From Gemmatimonadota bacterium (GTDB taxonomy: Bacteria; Gemmatimonadota; Gemmatimonadetes; Longimicrobiales; Gaopeijiaceae): a stretch of 64,000 nucleotides of DNA. Numbering within the stretch: position 1 is the first letter of the stretch; each line of letters starts with the position of its first letter. Positions 25,284 through 33,505 of the stretch are shown here, piece after piece. The stretch spans positions 62,001 through 126,000 of the forward strand of contig JAJDXM010000055.1 of NCBI GenBank assembly GCA_022823225.1, read 5' to 3'. Made by a program: the position numbers and the translations under genes. Below the pieces are notes generated by a model, which ran no database searches, was not told where the DNA came from, and saw nothing but the letters and a program-made list of their open reading frames with translations.

Positions 25284-27178
25284 CCCGCCCCCCCGGTCCG
25301 CATGTGGACCACCAGTCCGCCGCCCACCCCCCCGGACACCAGGTCGAGATCGCCGTCGCCGTCGATGTCGGCAAATGCCGGCGTCGCGAAGGCGGGTGCT
25401 TCGACGGGGACCGGGTCCGTCTCCACGAAGCGGGCCCTGCGCCGCGACCCTTCGTTGATGAACACGCGGATGCCAGACACCTCGGAGCCCGCCGCGAGGT
25501 CCAGGTCGCCGTCGCCGTCCAGATCCACGAGCACGGGCACGCTCCTGCGGCCGATGTCGATGTCCTGGTACTCGTCCGAGACGAGCACGAATTCGGGACC
25601 CCCGGCGCCGCCGTCGTTGCGGTAGTAGTTCAGCGTGCCCGAAGACTCGCCGAGCAGCAGATCGAGGTCGCCATCGCCGTCCAGATCGCCCAGCGCGGGA
25701 GTCGTGTTGCGCCCCCGGGTCAGGGTGGCGGCGGCGGAATCGACCAGCGTCCAGCGCGGCAGGATCCCGTCGGCGCCGGGTCCGTCGTTGCGGTAGTACG
25801 CGACCCGGTCACGCCACTGCCCGAGGATGAGGTCGTCGTCGCCGTCGCCGTCCAGGTCCCCGAAGGCGGGGGCGTAGTGGTACGCGTCGGGGAGCCCCGG
25901 CACCGTCCCGCGCGCGGTGAAGGCGGGTGCGGTGGCGGATCCGGTGTTCTCGAAGACGTAGAGGTGCCCGGTGCGGACGTTGTCGAAATCGATCTTGTTG
26001 GAGAGGAGGAGGTCGAGGTCCCCGTCGCCGTCGAGGTCGTTGAACGCCGGATACGACTCGCTGCCGACGTCAACCGCGCGGATCAGGCGCCGGGTGACTT
26101 CGGTGAAGGCGCCGTCGCTCCCCTGCTCGAAGAGGTGGAGGTTGTCCACCGAGCTGCGGTTCGGGTTGAAGGCGCCCCCGAGGACCCCCATGACGAGATC
26201 CATGTCGCCGTCGCGGTCGACGTCACCGAGCGCGGGGGCGTTGTAGCCCGAAGTCTCCACCGGATCGGCGAGCGGCCATGAGCGCGGCGTTCCCCGCAGC
26301 ACCGGGTTCGCGCAGGTGCCGGTGTTCTGGATGAGGAGGAGGCCGGGCTCGAAGAAATCTCCCCAGAAGAGGTCGTGGTCGCCGTCCTGGTCCACGTCGT
26401 CCAGCGCCATGGTGTTCGCGCCGTGCATGGTCCCCTGGAAGGCGCCGATGATCTCGATGTCCTCGAAGGAATCGGTGATGTGCCGGAAGCGGGGGATTCC
26501 GTCGGCGTCGAGGGTCTCCGCCTCGTAGCGCGTGATTGTCCCCGTGAGGCGGCCGATCAGCAGGTCGAGGAAGCCGTCGCAGTCGATGTCCGCGGCGTTG
26601 GGGATGTTCTGCCGGTCCGAGAAGATCGGCTCGCCGTTCAAGTCCTTGAGCGTGTCCGTGGCGAGCACGTACGATGCGGGTCCCGCGCCGCCGTCGTTCC
26701 GGTAGTAGCGGATGTAGCTGTAGAGCTCTTCGGCGAGCAGGTCGAGGTCGCCGTCCAGGTCCACGTCGACGAAGCGATACCATTCGCCGACGGGCAGATC
26801 CTCGAAGTTGTCCGTCTCCCAGCGGTACACGCTCGCGCCGCTGGTGGCGATGTTGCGGAAGAACATCACGCGGTTCGAGCGCTCCTGAATGAAAAGGTCC
26901 AGGTCGCCGTCTCCGTCGGAGTCGGCCAGCTGGGGCCGCGGCAGGTTGAAGCCCCCCAGGAAGGGGTGGTCGATGACGACGCCCGCCTCGTCCCGGAACT
27001 CGATCCCGTAGACGATGCGCTCCCAGGCGGCGGGGTCCTGCACGGGCCGGCCGCCGTTCTGTGCCAGCGCAGCGGCGGGCGCGGCGAGGGCGAGGAGCGC
27101 GAGGGCCAGGTGCGCGAGGGTCAGGGTGCGCGCGCCCGGGGCGGCGGCCGCAAGGCGTGCGACGCGGGGATTGGCCAC
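25280..27178 (-). CDS. Secreted FG-GAP/VCBS repeat protein
   Basis: The 632-residue protein starts at GTG with a long Ala/Leu signal peptide ending ALAQ. It has about ten FG-GAP/VCBS units, each with the calcium-binding loop D-x-D-x-D-G-D-x-D (for example DLDGDGDLDLLLGE). The DNA shows matching GTCGCCGTC-rich repeats. Such seven-bladed integrin-like propellers bind ligands or surfaces outside the cell. It is the central member of three neighbouring minus-strand propeller genes. Confidence 0.88.
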   Translation of the reverse strand: MANPRVARLAAAAPGARTLTLAHLALALLALAAPAAALAQNGGRPVQDPAAWERIVYGIEFRDEAGVVIDHPFLGGFNLPRPQLADSDGDGDLDLFIQERSNRVMFFRNIATSGASVYRWETDNFEDLPVGEWYRFVDVDLDGDLDLLAEELYSYIRYYRNDGGAGPASYVLATDTLKDLNGEPIFSDRQNIPNAADIDCDGFLDLLIGRLTGTITRYEAETLDADGIPRFRHITDSFEDIEIIGAFQGTMHGANTMALDDVDQDGDHDLFWGDFFEPGLLLIQNTGTCANPVLRGTPRSWPLADPVETSGYNAPALGDVDRDGDMDLVMGVLGGAFNPNRSSVDNLHLFEQGSDGAFTEVTRRLIRAVDVGSESYPAFNDLDGDGDLDLLLSNKIDFDNVRTGHLYVFENTGSATAPAFTARGTVPGLPDAYHYAPAFGDLDGDGDDDLILGQWRDRVAYYRNDGPGADGILPRWTLVDSAAATLTRGRNTTPALGDLDGDGDLDLLLGESSGTLNYYRNDGGAGGPEFVLVSDEYQDIDIGRRSVPVLVDLDGDGDLDLAAGSEVSGIRVFINEGSRRRARFVETDPVPVEAPAFATPAFADIDGDGDLDLVSGGVGGGLVVHMRTGGAG

Positions 27179-27184
27179 GGGCTG

Positions 27185-28306
27185 CTACGCCGCGGGCCCG
27201 ATCGAGATGCCGGCCGGGTAGGTCCCGACCTCGATCACCTGCACCACCTCGAAGGTCTCCAGGTCGATCTTCACGACGGTGCCCACGTCGGCGGGATTCT
27301 CCACCTGCGCCCGCGGTGTGTAGGTGCCCTTCAGGTTGCGGTTCGACACGAAGAGGTAGCGCCCGTCCGCGGTGATCGCGCTGCCGTGCGGCTCCACGAT
27401 CCCTTCGCCGGTGAGCCGCCTCGACACGGTCCACCCCGCCGTCTCGACCTCGACGATCGCGTCGTCGTCCTTGGCGCCGAAATACACATGCGCCCCGTCC
27501 GGCGAGAATACGGGGTGCCACGGCTGGGTGCCCACATCGACCTCGGCGACGAGCGCCAGATCCGGGTCGGCCGCATCGAAGACCAGGAGCTTGCCGGTCA
27601 GCTGCGTGGTGGCAACGAGGTGCGCGCGGTCCGGCGACAGCGCGAATTGCACCAGGGTGTGGGGTGGGCCGGCCACGCCCGCCAGCTCCGGATCGCCCGA
27701 CACGCCGTCCACAACGGCGATGCTGTTCTCGACCAGCGAAGCCGAGAAGACCCGGTTGGCCTCGGCGTCGACGATGAGGGCGTGGGGGCGGGGGAAGAAG
27801 ACATCCAGCTCCTCGACGCTCATGTCGCCCCGGACGATTGCGCCGATCCGCTGCGGCGGGTTCACCGCCATCATCGAGCGCCCGACGTAGAGCAGGTCGG
27901 TGGCCGGATCGACCGCCAGCAGTCCTGGAGTCTCGAACGGCGCCTGCCCGACGAGCTCGAAGGCCGAGTTGAAGCGCAGCACATTCCCGCCGCCGATCAG
28001 CGACACGTACCAGTGCTCGCCATCGGGATCCGCCGCGGTGTGATGGGGACGGCTGTTGGCATCGAAGCCCAGCTCCGTGACGTCGACCGTGTGAATGACC
28101 TCGCCCGATCCGGCGTCGATCACCGACACGCTGGCCGACGACTGATTGGCCACGTACACGCGCTCGCCGGGTGTGGGCGCCGACTCGTAGGCGCACCCCG
28201 CCCCGGCCCCCAGGAGCATCGCCGCGGCAGCCGCCACGCCGGAGAACCGCGCCAGCCGACCCCGTTGCGCAAGCCCAAATGTAAAGTCAGCTTTACAGAA
28301 TGTCAT
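27185..28306 (-). CDS. YncE-like seven-bladed beta-propeller lipoprotein
   Basis: I use the ATG at 28306, preceded by TAAGG at 5 nt. A GTG at 28330 is an alternative. The 373-residue product has a hydrophobic N-terminus with lipobox-like AGAGC, then YVTN-type blades: VYVANQSSASVSVIDAGSGE, YVSLIGGGNVLRFNS, LFVSNRNLKG and VVKIDLETFEVVQVIEVG. YncE-type proteins sit in the periplasm or on the surface, and some bind DNA. The regulatory dyad at 28280-28297 lies inside the first codons of this reading frame, so the true start could be different. Confidence 0.8.
   Translation of the reverse strand: MTFCKADFTFGLAQRGRLARFSGVAAAAAMLLGAGAGCAYESAPTPGERVYVANQSSASVSVIDAGSGEVIHTVDVTELGFDANSRPHHTAADPDGEHWYVSLIGGGNVLRFNSAFELVGQAPFETPGLLAVDPATDLLYVGRSMMAVNPPQRIGAIVRGDMSVEELDVFFPRPHALIVDAEANRVFSASLVENSIAVVDGVSGDPELAGVAGPPHTLVQFALSPDRAHLVATTQLTGKLLVFDAADPDLALVAEVDVGTQPWHPVFSPDGAHVYFGAKDDDAIVEVETAGWTVSRRLTGEGIVEPHGSAITADGRYLFVSNRNLKGTYTPRAQVENPADVGTVVKIDLETFEVVQVIEVGTYPAGISIGPAA
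28280..28297. promoter_or_regulatory. TGTAAAG-N4-CTTTACA dyad, copy 2 (perfect)
   Basis: TGTAAAG at 28280-28286 and CTTTACA at 28291-28297 form a perfect 7-bp inverted repeat with a 4-nt spacer. On the minus strand it follows ATGACATT as in copy 1. It lies at the border of the YncE-like gene and the large choice-of-anchor gene. Confidence 0.6.
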
Positions 28307-28335
28307 GTCCACCTTACTTTGTCGTGACACCAGTG

Positions 28336-30693
28336 TTATGAAATCGGGGTCCGGCCACGGTACTTCACCACGAAGAACCCTTCACCCCCCGACGTCACGA
28401 TCACGATCCCGGACTTGAAGAACGGGTAGTTGCTCCAGGACCCGTTCATCGACGGGGAGTCGGGTCCGGGGACCGTGTCGAAGAAGGCGACTTCGCGGGG
28501 GCTCTCGCGGTCGGAGATGTCAAGCACGCGCAGGCCGCTGTTGTAGTTCGACTGGAACATCAGGTCGCCGACGATATACAGGTTGTGGTCGCTGGCCGTG
28601 TTCTCGGAAAGGTGCTCCTTGACCAGGATCGGGTCGTCGAGATCGGAGACATCCCAGATCAGCGTCCTCGTGCCGACGATCAGGTCGTTCACCTCGTCGA
28701 GCTCGTCGTTCATGTAGAAGTAGGTGTGATCCTCGGTCAGCCAGCCCTGGTGCGAGTAGCCGATGGAGGGGTAGTCCCGGGCGGAGATCGCGACCGGGTT
28801 CTCCTTGTCGGTGACGTCGGCGATGCTGAGCGCGTTCTCGTTGGCGCCCAGGCAGATCTCCTTGCCCACGTGCTCCTCGTCCGGTCCGCGGTAGATCACG
28901 CACTGCGCGTCGTGCGAGTACCCGGTGTTGTTCCTGCCCGTGCTCTCGTCGGCGAAGCATCCCGCGAAGGTCGGATTCTTCGGCTCGCGGATGTCGATCA
29001 TGTGGAGGCCGCCGCCACAGGAATCGCCGCCGCCGCCCGCACCCACCGCGTAGGCGAAGCCGGTCTCCTCGTTGATCACGATGTTGTGGACGCTGCTGAG
29101 GCGGTCGTAGTGCACGTCGTGGTCGAAGGTCAGGGGCTCGCCCGCGAATTCCCGCAGGCGCGTCAGGTCGAACACCTGCATGCCGTGTTCGGGGGCCCCG
29201 TCGGAGACCACGAAGACATGGTTGCTGTAAACCTTCATGTCCCGCCAGGTCGACCCCGGCGCCCACTCGGGCTTGGGCAGGTTCCCGATCAGGAACGGGT
29301 TGGGCGGGTCGGTGACGTCCACGAAGGAGGTCCCGTCGGTGCGCCCGATGATCGCGTAGTCGCGGTTCGTCTCCGGGTCCGTCCAGCCCCAGACGTCGTT
29401 GACGCGAACGCCGCGCGCGCCTCCCAGCTTCGACACCGGCATGTAGGAGACGAGATCCACCTGGTTGCACCCGAAGGCGGTCGCTTCGCCGTTGGCGCAG
29501 TCGACCTGCCCGCCCGTCACCGCCGCGTACCTGTCGACATCCTTGAAGACCGTGTGGCCTGCGGACCAGTTGCCGGGGCCGCCGTCCATGACGATCGCGT
29601 TGCCCAGGCCGTAGTCGGCACGGGGGTTGCCGGCGACGAGCACGCCCTCGCCGTAGGCGATCCGGGTGCCGAGCCGGGCACCTGCGGCGGGGCGTCCGCC
29701 CACCTTCCGAACCGACCCCCAGCCGGCGTCGTCCATGGTGACCTCGTAGATCGCCCCCCGGTTTCCATCCGCGGAGGGCGCGCCCACCCAGATGATATTG
29801 CCATCGGCGGCCATTGTCGTGCCGAACCCGTCGCGCGGAGCGCCGTCGAAGGCCCGCAGTCGGCCGACCTCGGTCCACTCGCCGCCGTCTCGCTCGAATA
29901 CCACGACCTGCCCCGGCTGGTTCGCGGGGTTGCCCGCCGAAGCCAGGATACGGTCGCCCGCGGCGAGCACCGTTCCGCCAACGAAGGATCCCGGTCCGTC
30001 CTCGACCGCGAGGGTGCCGGTCATGCTCCAGCCGTCCTGGCCCTGTTCGTAGACGTAGGCGGCGCCTGCCAGCGATTCGGCCCGCGACGCCCCGACCACC
30101 ACCATGCCGTCACTCACGTCGAGCGAGCCGCCGAACCCCGTCCGCCTCTCGGAGGGGGACTCCAGCGTGGCCTCCTGCACCCAGCCGTTGCCGGTGTCCC
30201 GGAAGAGGACGACCATTCCATCCGTCGGCGGCGTGCCTCGCTGCGGACGCATCGCGATGGCCGCCGCGGCCAGATCACCGCTCAGGGCCAGACCTCCCAG
30301 CACCGCGCGCTCGGGAAGGTCGGCCGGGACGATCCTGCCGTCGGGGGACCAGCCGCCCGCCGACCTGGTGAAGACATGGATGGCGCCGGGCTCCGTGCCG
30401 CGCGGGTTGCTCGCGGCCACCAGCAGGCGTTCCCCGGAAACGGCGATGCCGGCGCCGAACCCGTCGCCCCCGGAAGCCTCCGGACTCATGATGCTGCCCG
30501 ACTCGACCCACTCCCCGCCCTCCTGCGAGTAGATCAGCACGCAGCCCCCGGCGCTCCCCTGGCAACCGGGGAACCCGATCAGAACCTGGCCGTCGACCAC
30601 CGCGACCGCGCCTCCGTAGCCCTGCGCGACTGCGCCAGCCGGCAACAACCCGGCGGCAAGGGCAAAAAACGCAACGACGGACGCTCTCTTCAT
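28336..30693 (-). CDS. Large secreted FG-GAP plus LVIVD-repeat protein (choice-of-anchor B type)
   Basis: GGAAGTAAGGAAG precedes the ATG at 30693. The 785-residue product starts with a signal peptide ending AVAQ. The N-terminal half has FG-GAP-like blades (YGGAVAVVDGQVLIGFPG, GDGFGAGIAVSGERLLV, DGFGTTMAADGNIIWVG). The C-terminal half has LVIVD-type blades (SFVDVTDPPNPFLIGNLP, LHMIDIREPKNPTFAGCF, LRVLDISDRESPREVAFFD). It is two propellers in one exported chain. Cysteine pairs suggest a disulphide-stabilised surface protein. The function is unknown. Confidence 0.85.
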   Translation of the reverse strand: MKRASVVAFFALAAGLLPAGAVAQGYGGAVAVVDGQVLIGFPGCQGSAGGCVLIYSQEGGEWVESGSIMSPEASGGDGFGAGIAVSGERLLVAASNPRGTEPGAIHVFTRSAGGWSPDGRIVPADLPERAVLGGLALSGDLAAAAIAMRPQRGTPPTDGMVVLFRDTGNGWVQEATLESPSERRTGFGGSLDVSDGMVVVGASRAESLAGAAYVYEQGQDGWSMTGTLAVEDGPGSFVGGTVLAAGDRILASAGNPANQPGQVVVFERDGGEWTEVGRLRAFDGAPRDGFGTTMAADGNIIWVGAPSADGNRGAIYEVTMDDAGWGSVRKVGGRPAAGARLGTRIAYGEGVLVAGNPRADYGLGNAIVMDGGPGNWSAGHTVFKDVDRYAAVTGGQVDCANGEATAFGCNQVDLVSYMPVSKLGGARGVRVNDVWGWTDPETNRDYAIIGRTDGTSFVDVTDPPNPFLIGNLPKPEWAPGSTWRDMKVYSNHVFVVSDGAPEHGMQVFDLTRLREFAGEPLTFDHDVHYDRLSSVHNIVINEETGFAYAVGAGGGGDSCGGGLHMIDIREPKNPTFAGCFADESTGRNNTGYSHDAQCVIYRGPDEEHVGKEICLGANENALSIADVTDKENPVAISARDYPSIGYSHQGWLTEDHTYFYMNDELDEVNDLIVGTRTLIWDVSDLDDPILVKEHLSENTASDHNLYIVGDLMFQSNYNSGLRVLDISDRESPREVAFFDTVPGPDSPSMNGSWSNYPFFKSGIVIVTSGGEGFFVVKYRGRTPIS

Positions 30694-30768
30694 CTTCCTT
30701 ACTTCCTTCTCAAACACGGAACAAATGACGGATAAGAAGGCTGGCACCATTCGGGCCGCGGGACAAGG

Positions 30769-32514
30769 CTACTGCGGCGGCCCCTCGCCGAGCCCGGACC
30801 GGTCGAGAAGCCAGATGGCCTCCGCGAGGCGCTGGGCCACTTCGTTCGCCCCCCGACGCAGGTCGGTGAGCACGAACGGGAGCCGCTCCGACTCCTCCTC
30901 CATGAGCGCCTCGAGCTCGTGGATCTTCGCCAGCCGCGGGATCGGGGCGCGGGGCGTGGCGGGATCGTGCTCGAAACGCGCGCTTTCGGAATAGCCAAGC
31001 GGGACGATGAGTCTGCCGAGACGGAGCAGAAGGTCGTTGGTTTCCGTCGGGTCGACATCACCATCTTCGATCAGGGTGTAGAGCAGCGCGAGGCGCTCGG
31101 CCACCGCGTCGAGGCTCGGGCGGATCGGGCCCAGGTTGAAACGCTTGTGAGCGCTGGCCTCGTAGGCCTGCAACGCCTCGTCCAGTTCGGCCAGCGTCTT
31201 CCTGAAATCGAGCGGAAGAATCTCGTCGGTCACGAAGCGCCCGACGGCGGTGAGGTAGACGCGCAGGTCGCGCTCCAGGTTGTTGCGGTCCGCGATCTCG
31301 ATCCTGTCCTTCTCCGTGTGCCAGGCAATGTTCCCGCCACAGCCTCCCACGGGATAGAACCCCAAGCGCTCCCGCTCCGTCTGGGGGATGTTGGAGAGCA
31401 GCATGTAGAAGGAACTGATCCCCAGCTGGTTGAACGAATAGTCGCCCGCCCTGAGCGGCCGGGTGCCCGTCGGCTCGATCCCGGTCACCACCTGGATCGC
31501 GGAATGCGCCACTTCGCCCGTTTCGGCCATCCAGGCGACGTCGTCGTAGTCGGTCGCGCCCCAGCAGCCGGGCGAATCGATGTTCACGGCGGCCACGCAG
31601 TGCCGGTGCAGTTCGAGGGCAAAGTTGTCGGCGTACCAGGTGGAGCCGCCGTAGCGCCCGGTGGAGTGGCCCGGCCACCAGGCGATCCTGACGGAGCGGC
31701 GCAGTTCCTCGCGATTATTGTGGAAGATCCGCGCGAGTTCCAGGAGCGTGGCGTCGCCGACCGCGTTGTCGCCGATGCCGATGTCCCAGGAATCGTAGTG
31801 CCCGTGAACCAGGACGAAATCCTTCTCTTCGCCGTCGATGCGCGCGACCGGGATGGGGCACGAGAACCATCCTTCGTCGAGTTCGGTCTTGATGGTGATC
31901 CGCTCAAGCCCCTCCGCCACGGCCTCGACGACCCGGTCCCCGTCCGGCCGGTTGATCGCGGCCACCGGGGTTGACGGCTTGAGCGCGAGCTGCGCCTCCC
32001 CGGGCGCGCCCCAGATCGGGGTGCAGATGCCCCAGTGGATCCATGGGCCCGGGTTGATGTACAGCTGACCGACCGCGCCCGCCGCCTCGAAGCGCGCCAC
32101 CGTGACGGGCATGGGGTATCCCTCGGTGACGACGATCTTGCCGGCCACTTCGGGGATCTCCCCCTCGTTCGTGGCCTGGAAAAGCTCCGAACCGTCGCGT
32201 GGGAGGTCCGCCGGGACGTGGACCGGCTCCGCGGAGAGCCCCTCGGGACCGGTCGACGCCGAAAACGACGGGGTCTTGGCGGTCAGTTCCGCATCGCCGA
32301 ACTCGACAGAGGCGCTCTTCGGAACCGAGAGGTACAGATCCGGTTCGTGAACCTCGTGCGGGATCCCCAGTGACTCGAGGCGCGAGAGGATGAAGTGCGA
32401 GGCGGCCCGTTCGTCGAGGGATCCGGATTCCCGCACGAGCACGGCGAATCGTTCGACGAGGCTCCAGCCCAGATCGAACGATGCATCCGCGAGCAGGGCG
32501 TCCAGCGTTTTCAT
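30769..32514 (-). CDS. M28-family metallopeptidase-like protein with PA domain
   Basis: The start at 32514 (MKTLDALLADASFDLGW) excludes an N-terminal stretch with no homology. The 581-residue protein has a protease-associated insert (residues about 90-200), then HGHYDSWDIG (His239, Asp241) and GDNAVGDATLLELAR (Asp249), two metal-ligand segments of M28 aminopeptidases. The next segment reads WWPGHSTGRYGGSTWY where classical members have the catalytic Glu-Glu. WHTEKD supplies a late His. No signal peptide is visible. The missing Glu pair makes peptidase activity uncertain. Confidence 0.8.
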   Translation of the reverse strand: MKTLDALLADASFDLGWSLVERFAVLVRESGSLDERAASHFILSRLESLGIPHEVHEPDLYLSVPKSASVEFGDAELTAKTPSFSASTGPEGLSAEPVHVPADLPRDGSELFQATNEGEIPEVAGKIVVTEGYPMPVTVARFEAAGAVGQLYINPGPWIHWGICTPIWGAPGEAQLALKPSTPVAAINRPDGDRVVEAVAEGLERITIKTELDEGWFSCPIPVARIDGEEKDFVLVHGHYDSWDIGIGDNAVGDATLLELARIFHNNREELRRSVRIAWWPGHSTGRYGGSTWYADNFALELHRHCVAAVNIDSPGCWGATDYDDVAWMAETGEVAHSAIQVVTGIEPTGTRPLRAGDYSFNQLGISSFYMLLSNIPQTERERLGFYPVGGCGGNIAWHTEKDRIEIADRNNLERDLRVYLTAVGRFVTDEILPLDFRKTLAELDEALQAYEASAHKRFNLGPIRPSLDAVAERLALLYTLIEDGDVDPTETNDLLLRLGRLIVPLGYSESARFEHDPATPRAPIPRLAKIHELEALMEEESERLPFVLTDLRRGANEVAQRLAEAIWLLDRSGLGEGPPQ

Positions 32515-32632
32515 GGAGCACCAGCGGAGGTAGGGGAAATACGACTCATCCTTAGCAGCCCGTGGAATAGGTCCCCGCTGCATTCGGGCAGCGATGCATC
32601 CGGGCTGAACTGCGGCGCTCTCGCACTCGCGA

Positions 32633-32650
32633 TGTCAAGATAACTTTACA
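32633..32650. promoter_or_regulatory. TGTAAAG-N4-CTTTACA dyad, copy 3
   Basis: TGTCAAG-ATAA-CTTTACA has one mismatch to the dyad. On the minus strand it is preceded by ATGACAAAG, close to copies 1 and 2. It lies 119 bp upstream of the M28-type gene and reads toward it. Confidence 0.5.
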
Positions 32651-32734
32651 CTTTGTCATGTTTACTTCACTATGCACGTTCCTGAGGCCCTGCTCTGCGT
32701 TGCTCCTCGGGCGAATAGCGCCGCTATGCGCCGG

Positions 32735-32763
32735 TCGTCGCGCCTTGCCAGCCCGGCGCCTCG
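32735..32763. repeat. Dispersed 29-bp repeat, copy A
   Basis: These 29 bases are identical, in the same orientation, to 44308-44336. The copy lies within the 173-bp gap 32664-32836 between dyad copy 3 and the peroxiredoxin. The adjoining bases (TATGCGCC before, CGGCGCTACGCGG after) are also GC-rich and hairpin-prone. Confidence 0.7.
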
Positions 32764-32836
32764 CCGCCCTCGGCGCTACGCGGAGATTATCCACGGACTA
32801 GAGTATAACCCCGCCCACAAGGGGGTCCCGGCGGGC

Positions 32837-33460
32837 TCAGTCCAGGGCTTCCAGCACCGCCAGAATGTCCTGGTTGGTGGGCCGCACGCGGTAGTCCGTC
32901 TCCACGAAGCGGTACCTGACGACCCCCTCCTTGTCGATCACGTAGGTGGCGGGATGGGGAAGCGGGCGGTTCGGCGGTGCGTCCGCGTTGAAGAGGCCGT
33001 AGCGGTCGATCACGGCGTGATCCGGGTCCGACAGCATGATGAAGTCCGGGGCGACGCCGTCGGTCGCCTGCACCCGGTCGATCATCCGCTTCATGCCTTC
33101 CTCGTCATCGACCGACACGGTGACGATCTCGGTATCGTCCTGCAGCGCATCCGGGAGAAGGGCTCTCAGCTCCACGAGCTGACCGGCGCAGTACGGTCAC
33201 CAGTGGCCGCGGTAGAAGACCAGGACCACGTTCTTGTCGCCGCGGAAGCTCGCCAGCTCCACGGGGCCGCGGTCGTAGGACGCCAGGGTGAAGAGCGGCG
33301 CCTCGTCACCGACGGAGACGCGCTCCAGATCGGTGGCCGGCAGGTCGTGCCCATCCGCGGGACCGAGGGTCTGGGCGCCAGCGGGGACCGCCGCAAGGAG
33401 GAGGACGGCGAGGAGCGCGAAGGGGAGCGCGCGCCGGTGGAGCAGGATTGCAGGATTCAT
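32837..33460 (-). CDS. Secreted peroxiredoxin-like selenoprotein (in-frame UGA at residue 88)
   Basis: Read from the ATG at 33460, the frame encodes a signal peptide ending AGAQ and an AhpC/TSA thioredoxin fold: VGDEAPLFTLASY, VELASFRGDKNVVLVFYRGHW. A TGA follows at 33199-33197, and the same frame continues PYCAGQLVELRALLP to a stop at 32837. The TGA replaces the first Cys of the CPYC redox motif. The remaining 119 codons keep the family (SVDDEEGMKRM, PATYVIDKEGVVRYRFVE). With Sec at 88 the product has 207 residues, a normal length. A hairpin 14 nt after TGA fits a bacterial SECIS. A nonsense mutation is the alternative. The expected role is peroxide reduction in the periplasm. Confidence 0.82.
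33166..33182 (-). promoter_or_regulatory. Candidate bacterial SECIS hairpin in the first selenoprotein gene
   Basis: On the mRNA, TCAGCTC and GAGCTGA pair perfectly (7 bp) around the loop GTG. The stem starts 14 nt and the loop 21 nt after the UGA, within the range known for bacterial SECIS elements, and the loop begins with G. Confidence 0.6.
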
Positions 33461-33505
33461 GAGCAGCAGCCTTTGGGGGAAGCGAGGTTCGTCTATCTTA
33501 AGCAC

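Noticed and set aside
28585-30735. 716-codon open frame on the plus strand
   Set aside because: It is antisense to the FG-GAP/LVIVD gene and has no signal peptide or recognisable domain.
33185-33200. Simple nonsense mutation in the first peroxiredoxin
   Set aside because: The codon lost is exactly the catalytic Cys, the downstream half is intact, a SECIS-like hairpin follows, and the same happens in a second peroxiredoxin. It remains the formal alternative.
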